Below are positions 1 through 7,096 of a DNA stretch of 21,730 nt, piece after piece. The DNA is from DAOTZS01 sp034434335 (GTDB taxonomy: Bacteria > Chloroflexota > Anaerolineae > CG2-30-64-16): NCBI GenBank assembly GCA_034434335.1, contig DAOTZS010000031.1, positions 1-21,730 on the forward strand. The letters run 5' to 3'. The notes beneath the pieces were generated by a model that was not told where the DNA came from, searched no databases, and saw only the letters and a list, made by a program, of their open reading frames with translations. Each line of letters begins with the position of its first letter. The first letter of the stretch is position 1. A program made the translations under genes and the position numbers.

Positions 1-359
1 TCCAGTTCCGCGATGGACGTGATGCCCAGTTCCTTCCAGAAGAGGGCCGCCTTGCGGGGGCCGACGTCTGGCACCTGGAGCATCTCTACCACCCCGTCCG
101 GCACCTGCGCGCGCAGTTTCTCGTAGGCCTCCAGGCGGCCCGTCCGCATCAGTTCGTCTATCTTACCTGCCAGCGTCTTGCCAATGCCGGGGATGGTGTC
201 CAATTCACCCACGCGCCAGAGTTCCTCCAGGGAGCGACTCAGCGCGGCGATGTTCTCGGCGGCGCGGCGGTAGGCTATAACCCGGTGAGGGTTCTCCCCC
301 TGGATGTCCAGGATATCGGCCATGCGGGCGAAAATGGCGGCAATCTGACGATTCTCCAT
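1..359 (-). CDS. polX: DNA polymerase X family (PolX), N-terminal part, cut by window edge
   Basis: The visible 119 codons read MENRQIAAIFARMADILDIQ and continue with a helix-hairpin-helix pattern (DTIPGIGKTLAGKIDELM near residue 55, then a second HhH, VPDVGPRKAALFWKELG, near residue 98). This is the 8-kDa-like N-terminal region of bacterial family X polymerases, which fill gaps in base excision repair and usually carry a C-terminal PHP exonuclease domain. The polymerase and PHP domains lie beyond the left edge and cannot be checked. The start at 359 is set by a GGAGGTG ribosome site a few bases upstream. It lies 27 bases after the LCP gene stop on the same strand, so the two are probably co-transcribed. 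The N-terminal match is strong; that the whole gene is intact is unknown. Confidence 0.87.
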   Translation of the reverse strand, partial: MENRQIAAIFARMADILDIQGENPHRVIAYRRAAENIAALSRSLEELWRVGELDTIPGIGKTLAGKIDELMRTGRLEAYEKLRAQVPDGVVEMLQVPDVGPRKAALFWKELGITSIAEL

Positions 360-386
360 TTCCCACCTCCGGACCTCCGCACAGGC

Positions 387-1547
387 TCAGCCTCCTTCTG
401 GAGTGGCAGTGACCTCAGGAGTGGGAGTGAAAGTGGGTACCGCCGTGGGCGGGGGAGGGCACCCCTCTGGCCCGCTCTTGCCCAGCTCGGCCAGCGGCTT
501 ACTTTCAAACAACTGAGCCAGTTCCGCGTTTAGCCGCTCGCGGTCCTTAATGAGCAGCACCCATCCCCCCTGCTCCGTCACATAGTTCTCCCACACCTGC
601 GAGCTGAACACCACCCCATGCACTTCTTCCGGCTTCAATGAAGCACCCAACTTGGCCAGCTTGACCACGTCGAGCAGGGACAGATCTGTTGTGAAGGTGT
701 CGTTGAGGGCCTTCCACAGCTCGGGAATGCGCGGGATGACATCCAATTGCAAAGCCCGATCGCGAATGGCCCAGACGAGCTGCTGTTGCCGGCGTGCCCG
801 GCCGAAGTCGGAAGAGACATAGCGATAGGTGGCAAACTTCTTGGCCGCTTCCCCATCCAGGAAGACCTCGCCTGCCGGCAGGTTCCAGTCGGCCAGCCCA
901 TTGGGTGAGGTATCGTCCGGCACCCGTTCGTACAGCGGGCACTCCAGCGTCACCGTGATCCCCCCCAAGGCATCTACCAGCCGCACCAGCCCGTTCATCT
1001 TGATGCGGACGTAATGGTGGGTCGGGATGCCCAGGGTCTCGCTCAGCACCCGGCTCACCAGGGCCGGGCCGCCACCGGGATACTTGGTAGATTCCCCATA
1101 GTAATCGGCCTGGTTGATCCGACTCTTGCCCAGCCCTGGAACATCCACATACAGATCCCGGGGGATACTTACCACCCCTACCCGGCCGGCCTCGTGGTCC
1201 ACCGCCACCACCATGATCGTGTCTGTGCGCCAGCTTGGGTCCGGATCCCCTTCTCGATGGTCGGTCCCCAGGACAAGGATGTTGTCGGTGGTCTCCAGCG
1301 GCATGGGTGTGCGGCTGGGGGTAGGGCTGACCGAAGGGGTGGTGGTCGGCGATGGCCGGGGTGTGTGCGTCGGTATCGGTGTCGGTGTCGCCGTGACCGG
1401 TATAGAAGGCGGGGGAGTAGCAGTGACCACCACCCGCACGGGCGTCAATGGCAAGGAAACCGGAGCCACGGGCGTTGAGCTGCTATGGCAGCCGGCCAAC
1501 AGGCTCAGTGCAGGTATGGCGATAAACCAGAAATAACGTTTGAACAA
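387..1547 (-). CDS. LytR-CpsA-Psr (LCP) family lipoprotein
   Basis: LCP proteins transfer lipid-linked glycopolymers to the cell wall at the outer face of the membrane. I choose a TTG start at 1547 (386 residues): AGGAA lies 6 bases upstream, and the protein then opens with a short basic, hydrophobic segment and a lipobox LLAGC (Cys20). The longer reading from an ATG at 1586 adds 13 residues encoded inside a palindromic repeat and has no ribosome site. Residues 21-85 are a Pro/Thr/Ser linker. The LCP core begins with NILVLGTDHR (about 89-98), RTD (107-109) and SIPRDLYV (127-134), followed by INQADYYG and LVDALGGITV; the Arg/Asp residues match those that bind the pyrophosphate and metal in the family. 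A second Thr/Pro tail closes the protein. Substrate is unknown; a wall or surface polysaccharide ligase is inferred. Confidence 0.9.
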   Translation of the reverse strand: MFKRYFWFIAIPALSLLAGCHSSSTPVAPVSLPLTPVRVVVTATPPPSIPVTATPTPIPTHTPRPSPTTTPSVSPTPSRTPMPLETTDNILVLGTDHREGDPDPSWRTDTIMVVAVDHEAGRVGVVSIPRDLYVDVPGLGKSRINQADYYGESTKYPGGGPALVSRVLSETLGIPTHHYVRIKMNGLVRLVDALGGITVTLECPLYERVPDDTSPNGLADWNLPAGEVFLDGEAAKKFATYRYVSSDFGRARRQQQLVWAIRDRALQLDVIPRIPELWKALNDTFTTDLSLLDVVKLAKLGASLKPEEVHGVVFSSQVWENYVTEQGGWVLLIKDRERLNAELAQLFESKPLAELGKSGPEGCPPPPTAVPTFTPTPEVTATPEGG

Positions 1548-1558
1548 GGTGCGTTCCT

Positions 1559-1626
1559 GTAGGGGCCACCCATGGTGGGCGGCCATGTAGGAGCCACCAC
1601 AGCGCGGCCACCAGAGCCGCCCCTAC
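1559..1626. repeat. REP-like palindromic repeat with GTAGGGGC termini
   Basis: A 68-base element bounded by GTAGGGGC (1559-1566) and its exact reverse complement GCCCCTAC (1619-1626). Inside are smaller inverted repeats such as CCACC-CAT-GGTGG and a third imperfect copy of the end (GTAGGAGC at 1587). The right terminus contains the TAG stop (1623-1625) of the adenosine-kinase-family gene, and the left part reaches to within 12 bases of the LCP start. Its structure fits the short non-autonomous palindromic elements common between genes in Chloroflexota and cyanobacteria; the family assignment is from memory and needs a genome search. Confidence 0.7.
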
Positions 1627-2126
1627 GCGGCGATCTTGTAACCAATTTTGCGCAGGAATTCCTTGCGCCAGGCGATTTGTGCGGCGTCTTCGATCCCCTT
1701 GGTATGAACGCCATCAATGACACCCAGGACGCCTCGGCCCTGTTCCGTCTCGGCCAGGATCACCTGGACGGGATTGGCGCTGGCACAATAGATGTTCGCC
1801 ACTTCGGGGACCATCTTGATAGCATTAAGGACATTGATGGGGTAGGCATCGCGCAGGAAGAGGATGAAGACGTGCCCCGCGGCCAATGCCAGGGCGTTGC
1901 GCTCGGCCAGGGCCTTGAGGCCATCATCGGTGCCACTGGAGCGCACCAGGGCCGCCCCAGACGATTCACAAAAGGCCAGCCCAAACTTGGCACCAGGAAC
2001 GGACGTCACAACTGCTTCGTGGATGTCCTCAACGGTTTTGATGAAGTGGCTCTGCCCCAGGATGAAGTTCAAGCCATCCGGGTTTTCGATCTGGACTAGC
2101 CTGAGTTGAAATGGAACTTCGCTCAT
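1623..2126 (-). CDS. adenosine-specific kinase family protein (PF04008)
   Basis: A 167-residue protein that begins MSEVPFQLRLVQIENPDGLN. It carries the features of the small adenosine-specific kinase family: FGLAFCESSG near residue 47, a YCASANPVQVILAET stretch near 113, and GRGVLGVIDG near 131. Length matches the family (about 160-170). Family members from hyperthermophiles have been described as binding or phosphorylating adenosine; the reaction is not well established in other bacteria. The start at 2126 is fixed by GGAGGTAGAG directly upstream; a longer reading to 2387 only runs antisense-frame through the end of cinA. It starts 22 bases after the cinA stop, so it is probably co-transcribed. 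The stop codon is inside the terminal octamer of the repeat at 1559-1626, which suggests the element landed at the gene end without changing more than the last codons. Confidence 0.85.
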   Translation of the reverse strand: MSEVPFQLRLVQIENPDGLNFILGQSHFIKTVEDIHEAVVTSVPGAKFGLAFCESSGAALVRSSGTDDGLKALAERNALALAAGHVFILFLRDAYPINVLNAIKMVPEVANIYCASANPVQVILAETEQGRGVLGVIDGVHTKGIEDAAQIAWRKEFLRKIGYKIAA

Positions 2127-2148
2127 CTCTACCTCCGCTATGAACTTG

Positions 2149-3411
2149 TCATGATGTCTGGCGGGCCAGCCGTGCCAACGCCTGACGGCGCAACAAATCC
2201 AGGGTGCGCAGGGTAATCCAGCGCCGTGCCAGAAAACCATCGCCGCCATACGGGTAATGGCGGGCCTCCGTGCTATCCGGCGTTGCCAGCACAACCCAGG
2301 TATGCCCGGCTTCTTCTGCATAGACATCGCCATGCACAGCCGGATCGCTGAGCACCGCCAGGCCCCAGCCGCCTTCATACGTGTCAATCAGGCGCGCGGC
2401 CGCGGCTGCGGCCGTCATCTGGCTTATCCACCCAAAGGCTTCCAACTGCGCTGGCGATATGTCCAGTAAGGCGCTGAGGGCAGCCGGGCTGTCCACTACG
2501 TGGGCCGCTACCAGGACCTGTTGGCCTTCGGGCGTGCTGCGCAGCAGGCGAGCCACATCGCCCCCTGTGGCGCTCTCCACCAATGCCAGGCGCACCCGAG
2601 CCTGCGCCAGCAACCTGCCGGTGACCACCTCCAGTTCCTCATGATCTGTGGCAAAGATGGCATCATCACCGATGCGGGCCCGGACCTGAGCCTCCATTTC
2701 GGCGATCATCTGGTCGGCCTCGGCCTCAGTGGCGGCGCGGGCGGTAATGCGAATGTCCACGGTGCCCAGATGGGCTGCCAGGCCGACAGTAGGGTTAGCC
2801 GAGCGCATTAAGGTGTCAATCCGCTCATCAATCCAGCTTTCCCCCAGCCCCACCGTGCGGAGCACCCTGGCCTTGATCACCGCGCGTTCCGTGCCCATGC
2901 GCTGTCGCAGGTAGGGGAGCACGGTATCCTGCATCAGGCGCTCCATCTCGCGGGGGACACCTGGCAGGGCGATAATGGTGCCCTGTTCGGTTTCCAGGAT
3001 GAAGCCCGGGGCCGTGCCCACCGGATTGGGGATCGGGATCGAGCCAGCAGGCAAATAGGCCTGCCGGCGGTTATTCTCCCGCACCTCACGGCCCCAGCGC
3101 TGGAAGATGGCCTCGATCTGCGCCAGGCACTCCGGGTAGAGAACTAATGGCCTGCCGGTAGCCCGTGCCACCGCGTCGCGGGTAACGTCGTCTACCGTGG
3201 GCCCCAGCCCGCCAGTGGTGATGATCACGTCAGAACGCGCCAGAGCCTGCTGCAGGACCAGGGCCATGCGCTCGACGTTGTCCCCCACCGAGGTCTTGAA
3301 ATAGAGGTTGACCCCGATATCGCGCAGGGCGCGCGCGATGTAAGTCGAGTTCGTGTCCACGATCTCGCCCAGCAACAGCTCGGTGCCTGAGGTGATTATC
3401 TCGGCGTTCAT
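2149..3411 (-). CDS. cinA: CinA-family protein with degenerate C-terminal domain
   Basis: 420 residues, the usual CinA length. The N-terminal COG1058/MoCF-like domain is well kept: MNAEIITSGTELLLGEIVDT, TTGGLGPTVDDVTRD (about 65-79), and LPGVPREME near 149. In studied CinA proteins this half hydrolyses ADP-ribose and the C-terminal half (PncC type) deamidates NMN. Here the C-terminal half is eroded: the ESCTGG signature reads ESATGG (279-284), the YSN..K segment is replaced by VDSPAAL, and the G.AGP.GG loop is missing (SDPAVHGD instead), while a late GD..ARR element survives. So the N-terminal activity is likely and the C-terminal amidase activity is doubtful. AGGAGC precedes the ATG at 3411. 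It is 10 bases after the CpXC gene and 22 bases before the adenosine-kinase-family gene, so this is one operon. Confidence 0.9.
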   Translation of the reverse strand: MNAEIITSGTELLLGEIVDTNSTYIARALRDIGVNLYFKTSVGDNVERMALVLQQALARSDVIITTGGLGPTVDDVTRDAVARATGRPLVLYPECLAQIEAIFQRWGREVRENNRRQAYLPAGSIPIPNPVGTAPGFILETEQGTIIALPGVPREMERLMQDTVLPYLRQRMGTERAVIKARVLRTVGLGESWIDERIDTLMRSANPTVGLAAHLGTVDIRITARAATEAEADQMIAEMEAQVRARIGDDAIFATDHEELEVVTGRLLAQARVRLALVESATGGDVARLLRSTPEGQQVLVAAHVVDSPAALSALLDISPAQLEAFGWISQMTAAAAAARLIDTYEGGWGLAVLSDPAVHGDVYAEEAGHTWVVLATPDSTEARHYPYGGDGFLARRWITLRTLDLLRRQALARLARQTS

Positions 3412-3421
3412 CTGCTCCTGA

Positions 3422-4750
3422 TCAGATCAACAACAGCGCCTGGCTCTTGATGTCGCGCAAGCGTTTGGCGGCCTGCGCCAATTCTGCCTCCTGGCGCTTC
3501 TCCAGGTCTTCAGCCAGGCGATCCATCAGGGACAACACTTCCGGTGTCACCAGTTCGCGGCGCTCTTTGAGCAATGCCTGCGTGCCTTCGGGATAAGGAG
3601 CGCGCATCAAGGCATTGATTAGCTGGATCTCTGGGGGCAAGCCCTCTTCAGCAATGGCTGTAAGCTCCTCAGAGATCATCTCCAGGCGTTCCAGAGTCTG
3701 GAGGTCGCCCCGGCGTTCGGCCTCCTCAAGGTTGAGCGACAGCACCGCCATGAAAATCTCGTCTATCTCCTCCACATGCTCGCGCACAGCCGAGCGTATA
3801 TCGGCCGAGGCCAGGATGGTGCGCAGCAGGTTCGCAGCGTCTTCCAGCTCGGCCCGGGCTGCCTCATCCAGCTTTTGGGTCAGGTCCAGGATCTGGTCGC
3901 GCAGCTTGTTGAGCCGATCGCGTTCAGCTCCCCTGCTGGCATCCACACGTGCAGTGAGCTGCTGAAAGAAGGTATAGTCGAACAGGGGACGAGCTGCCAA
4001 CACCATGGCGTTGATCTCGTCGCTGTCCGCTTTGAGAACCCTCTCCACAAGCTGCTCAGTGGACTTTATCTCTTTGAGTGAGGCCACCGCGGCCTGCTGC
4101 TTGGCAGCCCGCTTACCCCATGTGGTCAGGCGCATCAGGTTCTCGCGCAAGGTCGTCAGTTTCTGGACCAGGTTCTGGTTCCCCATGGCGCGCGCCCGGG
4201 CCAGGCTGTTGGCCAGGATGAGGAAGAACTCGCCATCCAATTGCGAGTCCTGGCCCTTGACTATCATCTCCAGGCCCTTGACATCGTCGGCCATGACAAT
4301 CAACTGGTCGAGCAGTCTGCTCTTCTGGCGCTGACGGTCAATCTCCTCCTGGCTGATGCCCATGGTACCCAGGATGGCATCGGTCAGGCGCTGGCGATCA
4401 AGGAACTGACGCGGGTTGAGGAAGTAGCCTTTGCGCTGCTCAGGGGGCAGACTGCGCATCAATTCCTGCGTCATCTCGCCGATGAGCTTCTGCCGCTCCA
4501 TCTCGGGGATGTTGAGCCGCGCTGGGAAATAGACGGCCAGGAACTCGGCGGCCGGATCGTGGTAGATGAGCGGCACATCCATGATGCCACCGAAATGGCA
4601 CTGTGGACATACGGCCACGTTGAGCTGGCCAGCAAGGAATTCCTCGCGGAGCTGAGGGTGCTGCCCCACATCAATCACGGAACGGATAGGCGCTTGAAAC
4701 GGCGTGCCACACTGTGGGCACTGGATGGTGAGGATTTGAGTTTCAGGCAT
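3422..4750 (-). CDS. CpXC zinc-ribbon domain protein with long helical region
   Basis: 442 residues from the ATG at 4750 (MPETQILTIQCPQCGTPFQA). Four cysteines in two CPQC knuckles (Cys11/14 and Cys48/51) make the CpXC domain (PF14353), a presumed zinc-binding module of unknown function. Residues from about 85 to the C terminus are almost all helical and highly charged, with Leu/Glu/Arg heptad-like stretches near 230-330 and 390-430, so coiled coil is likely. No signal peptide or membrane segment is seen. The ribosome site is poor: AAGGA lies about 13 bases before the chosen ATG, and an in-frame ATG at 4801 would add 17 residues without better support. It follows ligA by 88 bases and precedes cinA by 10. 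Function is unknown; scaffold or regulatory role would be a guess. Confidence 0.8.
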   Translation of the reverse strand: MPETQILTIQCPQCGTPFQAPIRSVIDVGQHPQLREEFLAGQLNVAVCPQCHFGGIMDVPLIYHDPAAEFLAVYFPARLNIPEMERQKLIGEMTQELMRSLPPEQRKGYFLNPRQFLDRQRLTDAILGTMGISQEEIDRQRQKSRLLDQLIVMADDVKGLEMIVKGQDSQLDGEFFLILANSLARARAMGNQNLVQKLTTLRENLMRLTTWGKRAAKQQAAVASLKEIKSTEQLVERVLKADSDEINAMVLAARPLFDYTFFQQLTARVDASRGAERDRLNKLRDQILDLTQKLDEAARAELEDAANLLRTILASADIRSAVREHVEEIDEIFMAVLSLNLEEAERRGDLQTLERLEMISEELTAIAEEGLPPEIQLINALMRAPYPEGTQALLKERRELVTPEVLSLMDRLAEDLEKRQEAELAQAAKRLRDIKSQALLLI

Positions 4751-4838
4751 GATGAATCTGACGTCCTTTCCATATGACAAATCTGCCCCAGGGATGGGCA
4801 AAAGAGCGAGGGGATTCAGGATGAGCCTGAGGGAGTGG

Positions 4839-6890
4839 TCACCCCTTGGCTAGCTCCCGGAGCTGCGCCTCATCAATCACTGGGATGCCCAATTGCAGTG
4901 CCTTTTGCAGCTTGGATCCCGGGCTTTCTCCTGCCACCAGGTAGTTAGTGTTCTTGCTAACGGTATCGGTCACCTTGCCGCCGTGGGCCTTGATGAAGTC
5001 CCTGGCCTGCTCCCGGCTCATGGTGGGCAGGGTGCCGGTGATAACGAAAGTCAGGCCGGCCAGAGGCTGCCGCGCAGCAGGCGCCGGGGCTTCCGGCTCT
5101 CGCGCGGTAGCCACGCCCGCAGCTTTGAGCTTGGCGATGACCTTACGGTTGGGTTCCTGGGCAAACCAGTCCACAATGCTCTGGGCCAGCACCGGACCGA
5201 TGCCGGGGATGGCCTGCAGTTCCCCAACGGAAGCCTGGGCCAGGGCATCAATGGAGCCAAAATGGTCCATCAAGATCTCAGCGACCACTTCGCCCACACC
5301 CTTGATCCCCAGCGCGTTGAGCAGGCGGGCTGGCGGCCGCTGCTTGGAGGCCTCGATGGCCGCCATCAGGTTGCTGACCTTCTTGGGGCCGAAACCTTCC
5401 AGCTTCAGCAGCTTCTCCGGGTCCAGGTAGTAGATGTCGGCCAGATCGCGGATGTAGCCCAGCTCAACGAACAGTTCGGCCTGGCGGATGCCAAAGCCAG
5501 CGATGTCCATGGCCCCCCGGCTGACAAAGTGCTCCACCCCCCGCACCAGTTGAGCCGGACAGGCGCTGTTCACGCAATACCAGGCAGCCTCACCCTGCAC
5601 CCGCACCGCCGCGCCTCCACATACCGGGCAGTGATCTGGCATCTGCCAGATGCGCTCCTCTCCCGTGCGCAGTTCGGGTATGGGACGCAAAACCTGGGGG
5701 ATCACCTCGCCGGCACGCTTGACAGCCACCATGTCGCCGATGCGGATGTCTTTTTCCCGGATGTAATCCTCATTATGCAAAGTCGCATTGGAGACCGTCA
5801 CTCCGCCTACCTGCACCGGCTCCAGAACAGCATAGGGGTTGAGCGTACCTGTGCGTCCCACGTTGACTTTGATGTCCAGCAGCCGGGTGACAGCCTCTTC
5901 AGTCGGATACTTGTAAGCTACCGCCCAGCGGGGATCCTTGCCCACATAGCCCAGCCGCTCTTGAAGCTCCAGGTCATTGACCTTGACCACCAACCCGTCA
6001 GCTTCGTAGGGCAACTTGGGGCGTTCGGTCTGCCCCCATCTGACACAGTGTTCAACCAGCCGCTCAAAATCGTCGAAGAGCCAGCGTCGGCTCTCCACGG
6101 GGAAGCCCAGGCTGCTCAGATACTCGAGGGCCTGCCATTGCGTCTCGGGCGGCCTGGCGCCCTCGATGGCTATGATCTGATACACCCACAGCCGGAGCGG
6201 CCGGCTGGCGGTGATCCGGGCGTCGAGCTGGCGCAGGGAGCCGGCCGCGAAGTTGCGCGGGTTGGCATAGGTGCGCTCGCCGGCTGCCTGCTGTTCGGCG
6301 TTGAAGCGTTCGAAATCGGCAATAGGGGTATAGGCTTCCCCGCGCACCACCAGACGAGTGGGCACTTCCACCCCGTTGCCACCTTCATGGGCCGCGCGTG
6401 GAACGGGTATGGTCAGCGGCAAGGATTTCACCGTGCGCAGGTTGGCCGTGATGTCCTCACCCACCTCGCCATCCCCGCGCGTAGCCCCCAGGACGAAGCG
6501 TCCGTTTTCATAATGGAGGACGACAGTCAGGCCGTCTATCTTGGGTTCGGCAACATACTGAAGCCGAGAGCGGTCTTCGGCCGGCAGCAGTTTGATGAGC
6601 CGCTCACGCCAGGCCGCCAGCTCATCGGGGTTGAAGGCGTTACTCAGGCTGAGGATGGGCACCGGATGGCGCACCTTGACCAGCCGCTCTGCTGGCTCCC
6701 CAGGGACGCGCTGCGTGGGGCTGTCGGGCGTCACCAGTTCCGGATGCGCGGCCTCCAGCGCCACCAGCTCGCGCCACAGCGCGTCATACTCAGCATCGCT
6801 GATCACCGGGTCATCGAGCACGTAGTAGCGATACGCATGATAGCGGATCGCGTTGCGTAACCTCTCCAGGCGTGAAACCACATCTTCCAT
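4839..6890 (-). CDS. ligA: NAD-dependent DNA ligase LigA
   Basis: 683 residues. LigA seals nicks using NAD+ and releases AMP and NMN; it acts in replication and repair. Domains in order: Ia NMN-binding domain (YHAYRYYVLDDPVISDAEYD at 17-36), adenylation domain with nucleophile Lys117 in KIDG (117-120), the OB fold (GRTGTLNPYAVLEPVQVGG), the four-Cys zinc finger (CPVCGG, then CVNSACPAQ), a helix-hairpin-helix array (LLKLEGFGPKKVSNL, ALGIKGVGEVVAEIL, LQAIPGIGPVLAQSI), and a C-terminal BRCT domain (LAGLTFVITGTLPTMSREQA onward). All key residues are present and length is normal. The start at 6890 follows AGGA by about 8 bases and gives the standard N terminus; a reading up to 7151 would overlap mtaB and the promoter. 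It heads the minus-strand cluster, with a good promoter at 6969-6997. Confidence 0.97.
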   Translation of the reverse strand: MEDVVSRLERLRNAIRYHAYRYYVLDDPVISDAEYDALWRELVALEAAHPELVTPDSPTQRVPGEPAERLVKVRHPVPILSLSNAFNPDELAAWRERLIKLLPAEDRSRLQYVAEPKIDGLTVVLHYENGRFVLGATRGDGEVGEDITANLRTVKSLPLTIPVPRAAHEGGNGVEVPTRLVVRGEAYTPIADFERFNAEQQAAGERTYANPRNFAAGSLRQLDARITASRPLRLWVYQIIAIEGARPPETQWQALEYLSSLGFPVESRRWLFDDFERLVEHCVRWGQTERPKLPYEADGLVVKVNDLELQERLGYVGKDPRWAVAYKYPTEEAVTRLLDIKVNVGRTGTLNPYAVLEPVQVGGVTVSNATLHNEDYIREKDIRIGDMVAVKRAGEVIPQVLRPIPELRTGEERIWQMPDHCPVCGGAAVRVQGEAAWYCVNSACPAQLVRGVEHFVSRGAMDIAGFGIRQAELFVELGYIRDLADIYYLDPEKLLKLEGFGPKKVSNLMAAIEASKQRPPARLLNALGIKGVGEVVAEILMDHFGSIDALAQASVGELQAIPGIGPVLAQSIVDWFAQEPNRKVIAKLKAAGVATAREPEAPAPAARQPLAGLTFVITGTLPTMSREQARDFIKAHGGKVTDTVSKNTNYLVAGESPGSKLQKALQLGIPVIDEAQLRELAKG

Positions 6891-6968
6891 AGCCAATTCC
6901 TGCCGTAAGGAATCCTCGCGCAAGGGGCAAGAACAGGTAACGGCTGCCCTGCCCGTCACCAGCAGGCC

Positions 6969-6997
6969 ATTATACCCCCGTTCTGTGCGCAGCGCAA
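6969..6997 (-). promoter_or_regulatory. predicted sigma-70 promoter for ligA
   Basis: On the minus strand, TATAAT (6969-6974) is a perfect -10 box and TTGCGC (6992-6997) is a partial -35 box, with a 17-base spacer. The leader to the ligA start codon would be about 70 bases. Prediction only. Confidence 0.55.
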
Positions 6998-7005
6998 AGT
7001 AGGGG

Positions 7006-7025
7006 CCGAGCGCCGCTCCGCTCGG
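7006..7025. promoter_or_regulatory. palindrome between divergent promoters
   Basis: CCGAGCG (7006-7012) and CGCTCGG (7019-7025) form a 7-base inverted repeat with a 6-base centre. It lies between the -35 boxes of the ligA and mtaB promoters. It also begins just after GTAGGGGC (6999-7006), the end sequence of the repeat at 1559, so it is either an operator-like site or a decayed repeat copy. Confidence 0.4.
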
Positions 7026-7028
7026 TTC

Positions 7029-7057
7029 TTGGCAGCCCACTCCCCTTGTGGTAGTAT
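7029..7057 (+). promoter_or_regulatory. predicted sigma-70 promoter for mtaB
   Basis: TTGGCA (7029-7034, 5 of 6 to consensus) and TAGTAT (7052-7057, 4 of 6) are separated by 17 bases. The start codon of mtaB is 40 bases downstream of the -10 box. Prediction only. Confidence 0.45.
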
Positions 7058-7096
7058 TATTGCTGAAGAGCTCAAGGATGTGCTGGTAGGAATACG

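Noticed and set aside
1279..1440. Low-complexity tandem repeat in the LCP gene
   Set aside because: The repeated GT/CG-rich words encode the Pro/Thr/Ser linker; this is ordinary linker composition rather than a separate repeat element.
2127..2387. N-terminal extension of the adenosine-kinase-family protein
   Set aside because: It overlaps the end of cinA, lacks family similarity, and the ATG at 2126 has an excellent ribosome site.
4893..6860. 655-codon open frame antisense to ligA
   Set aside because: It lies entirely opposite a full, motif-rich ligA; its residues show the Gln/His/Gly/Ala bias of a GC-rich shadow frame and it has no family features.
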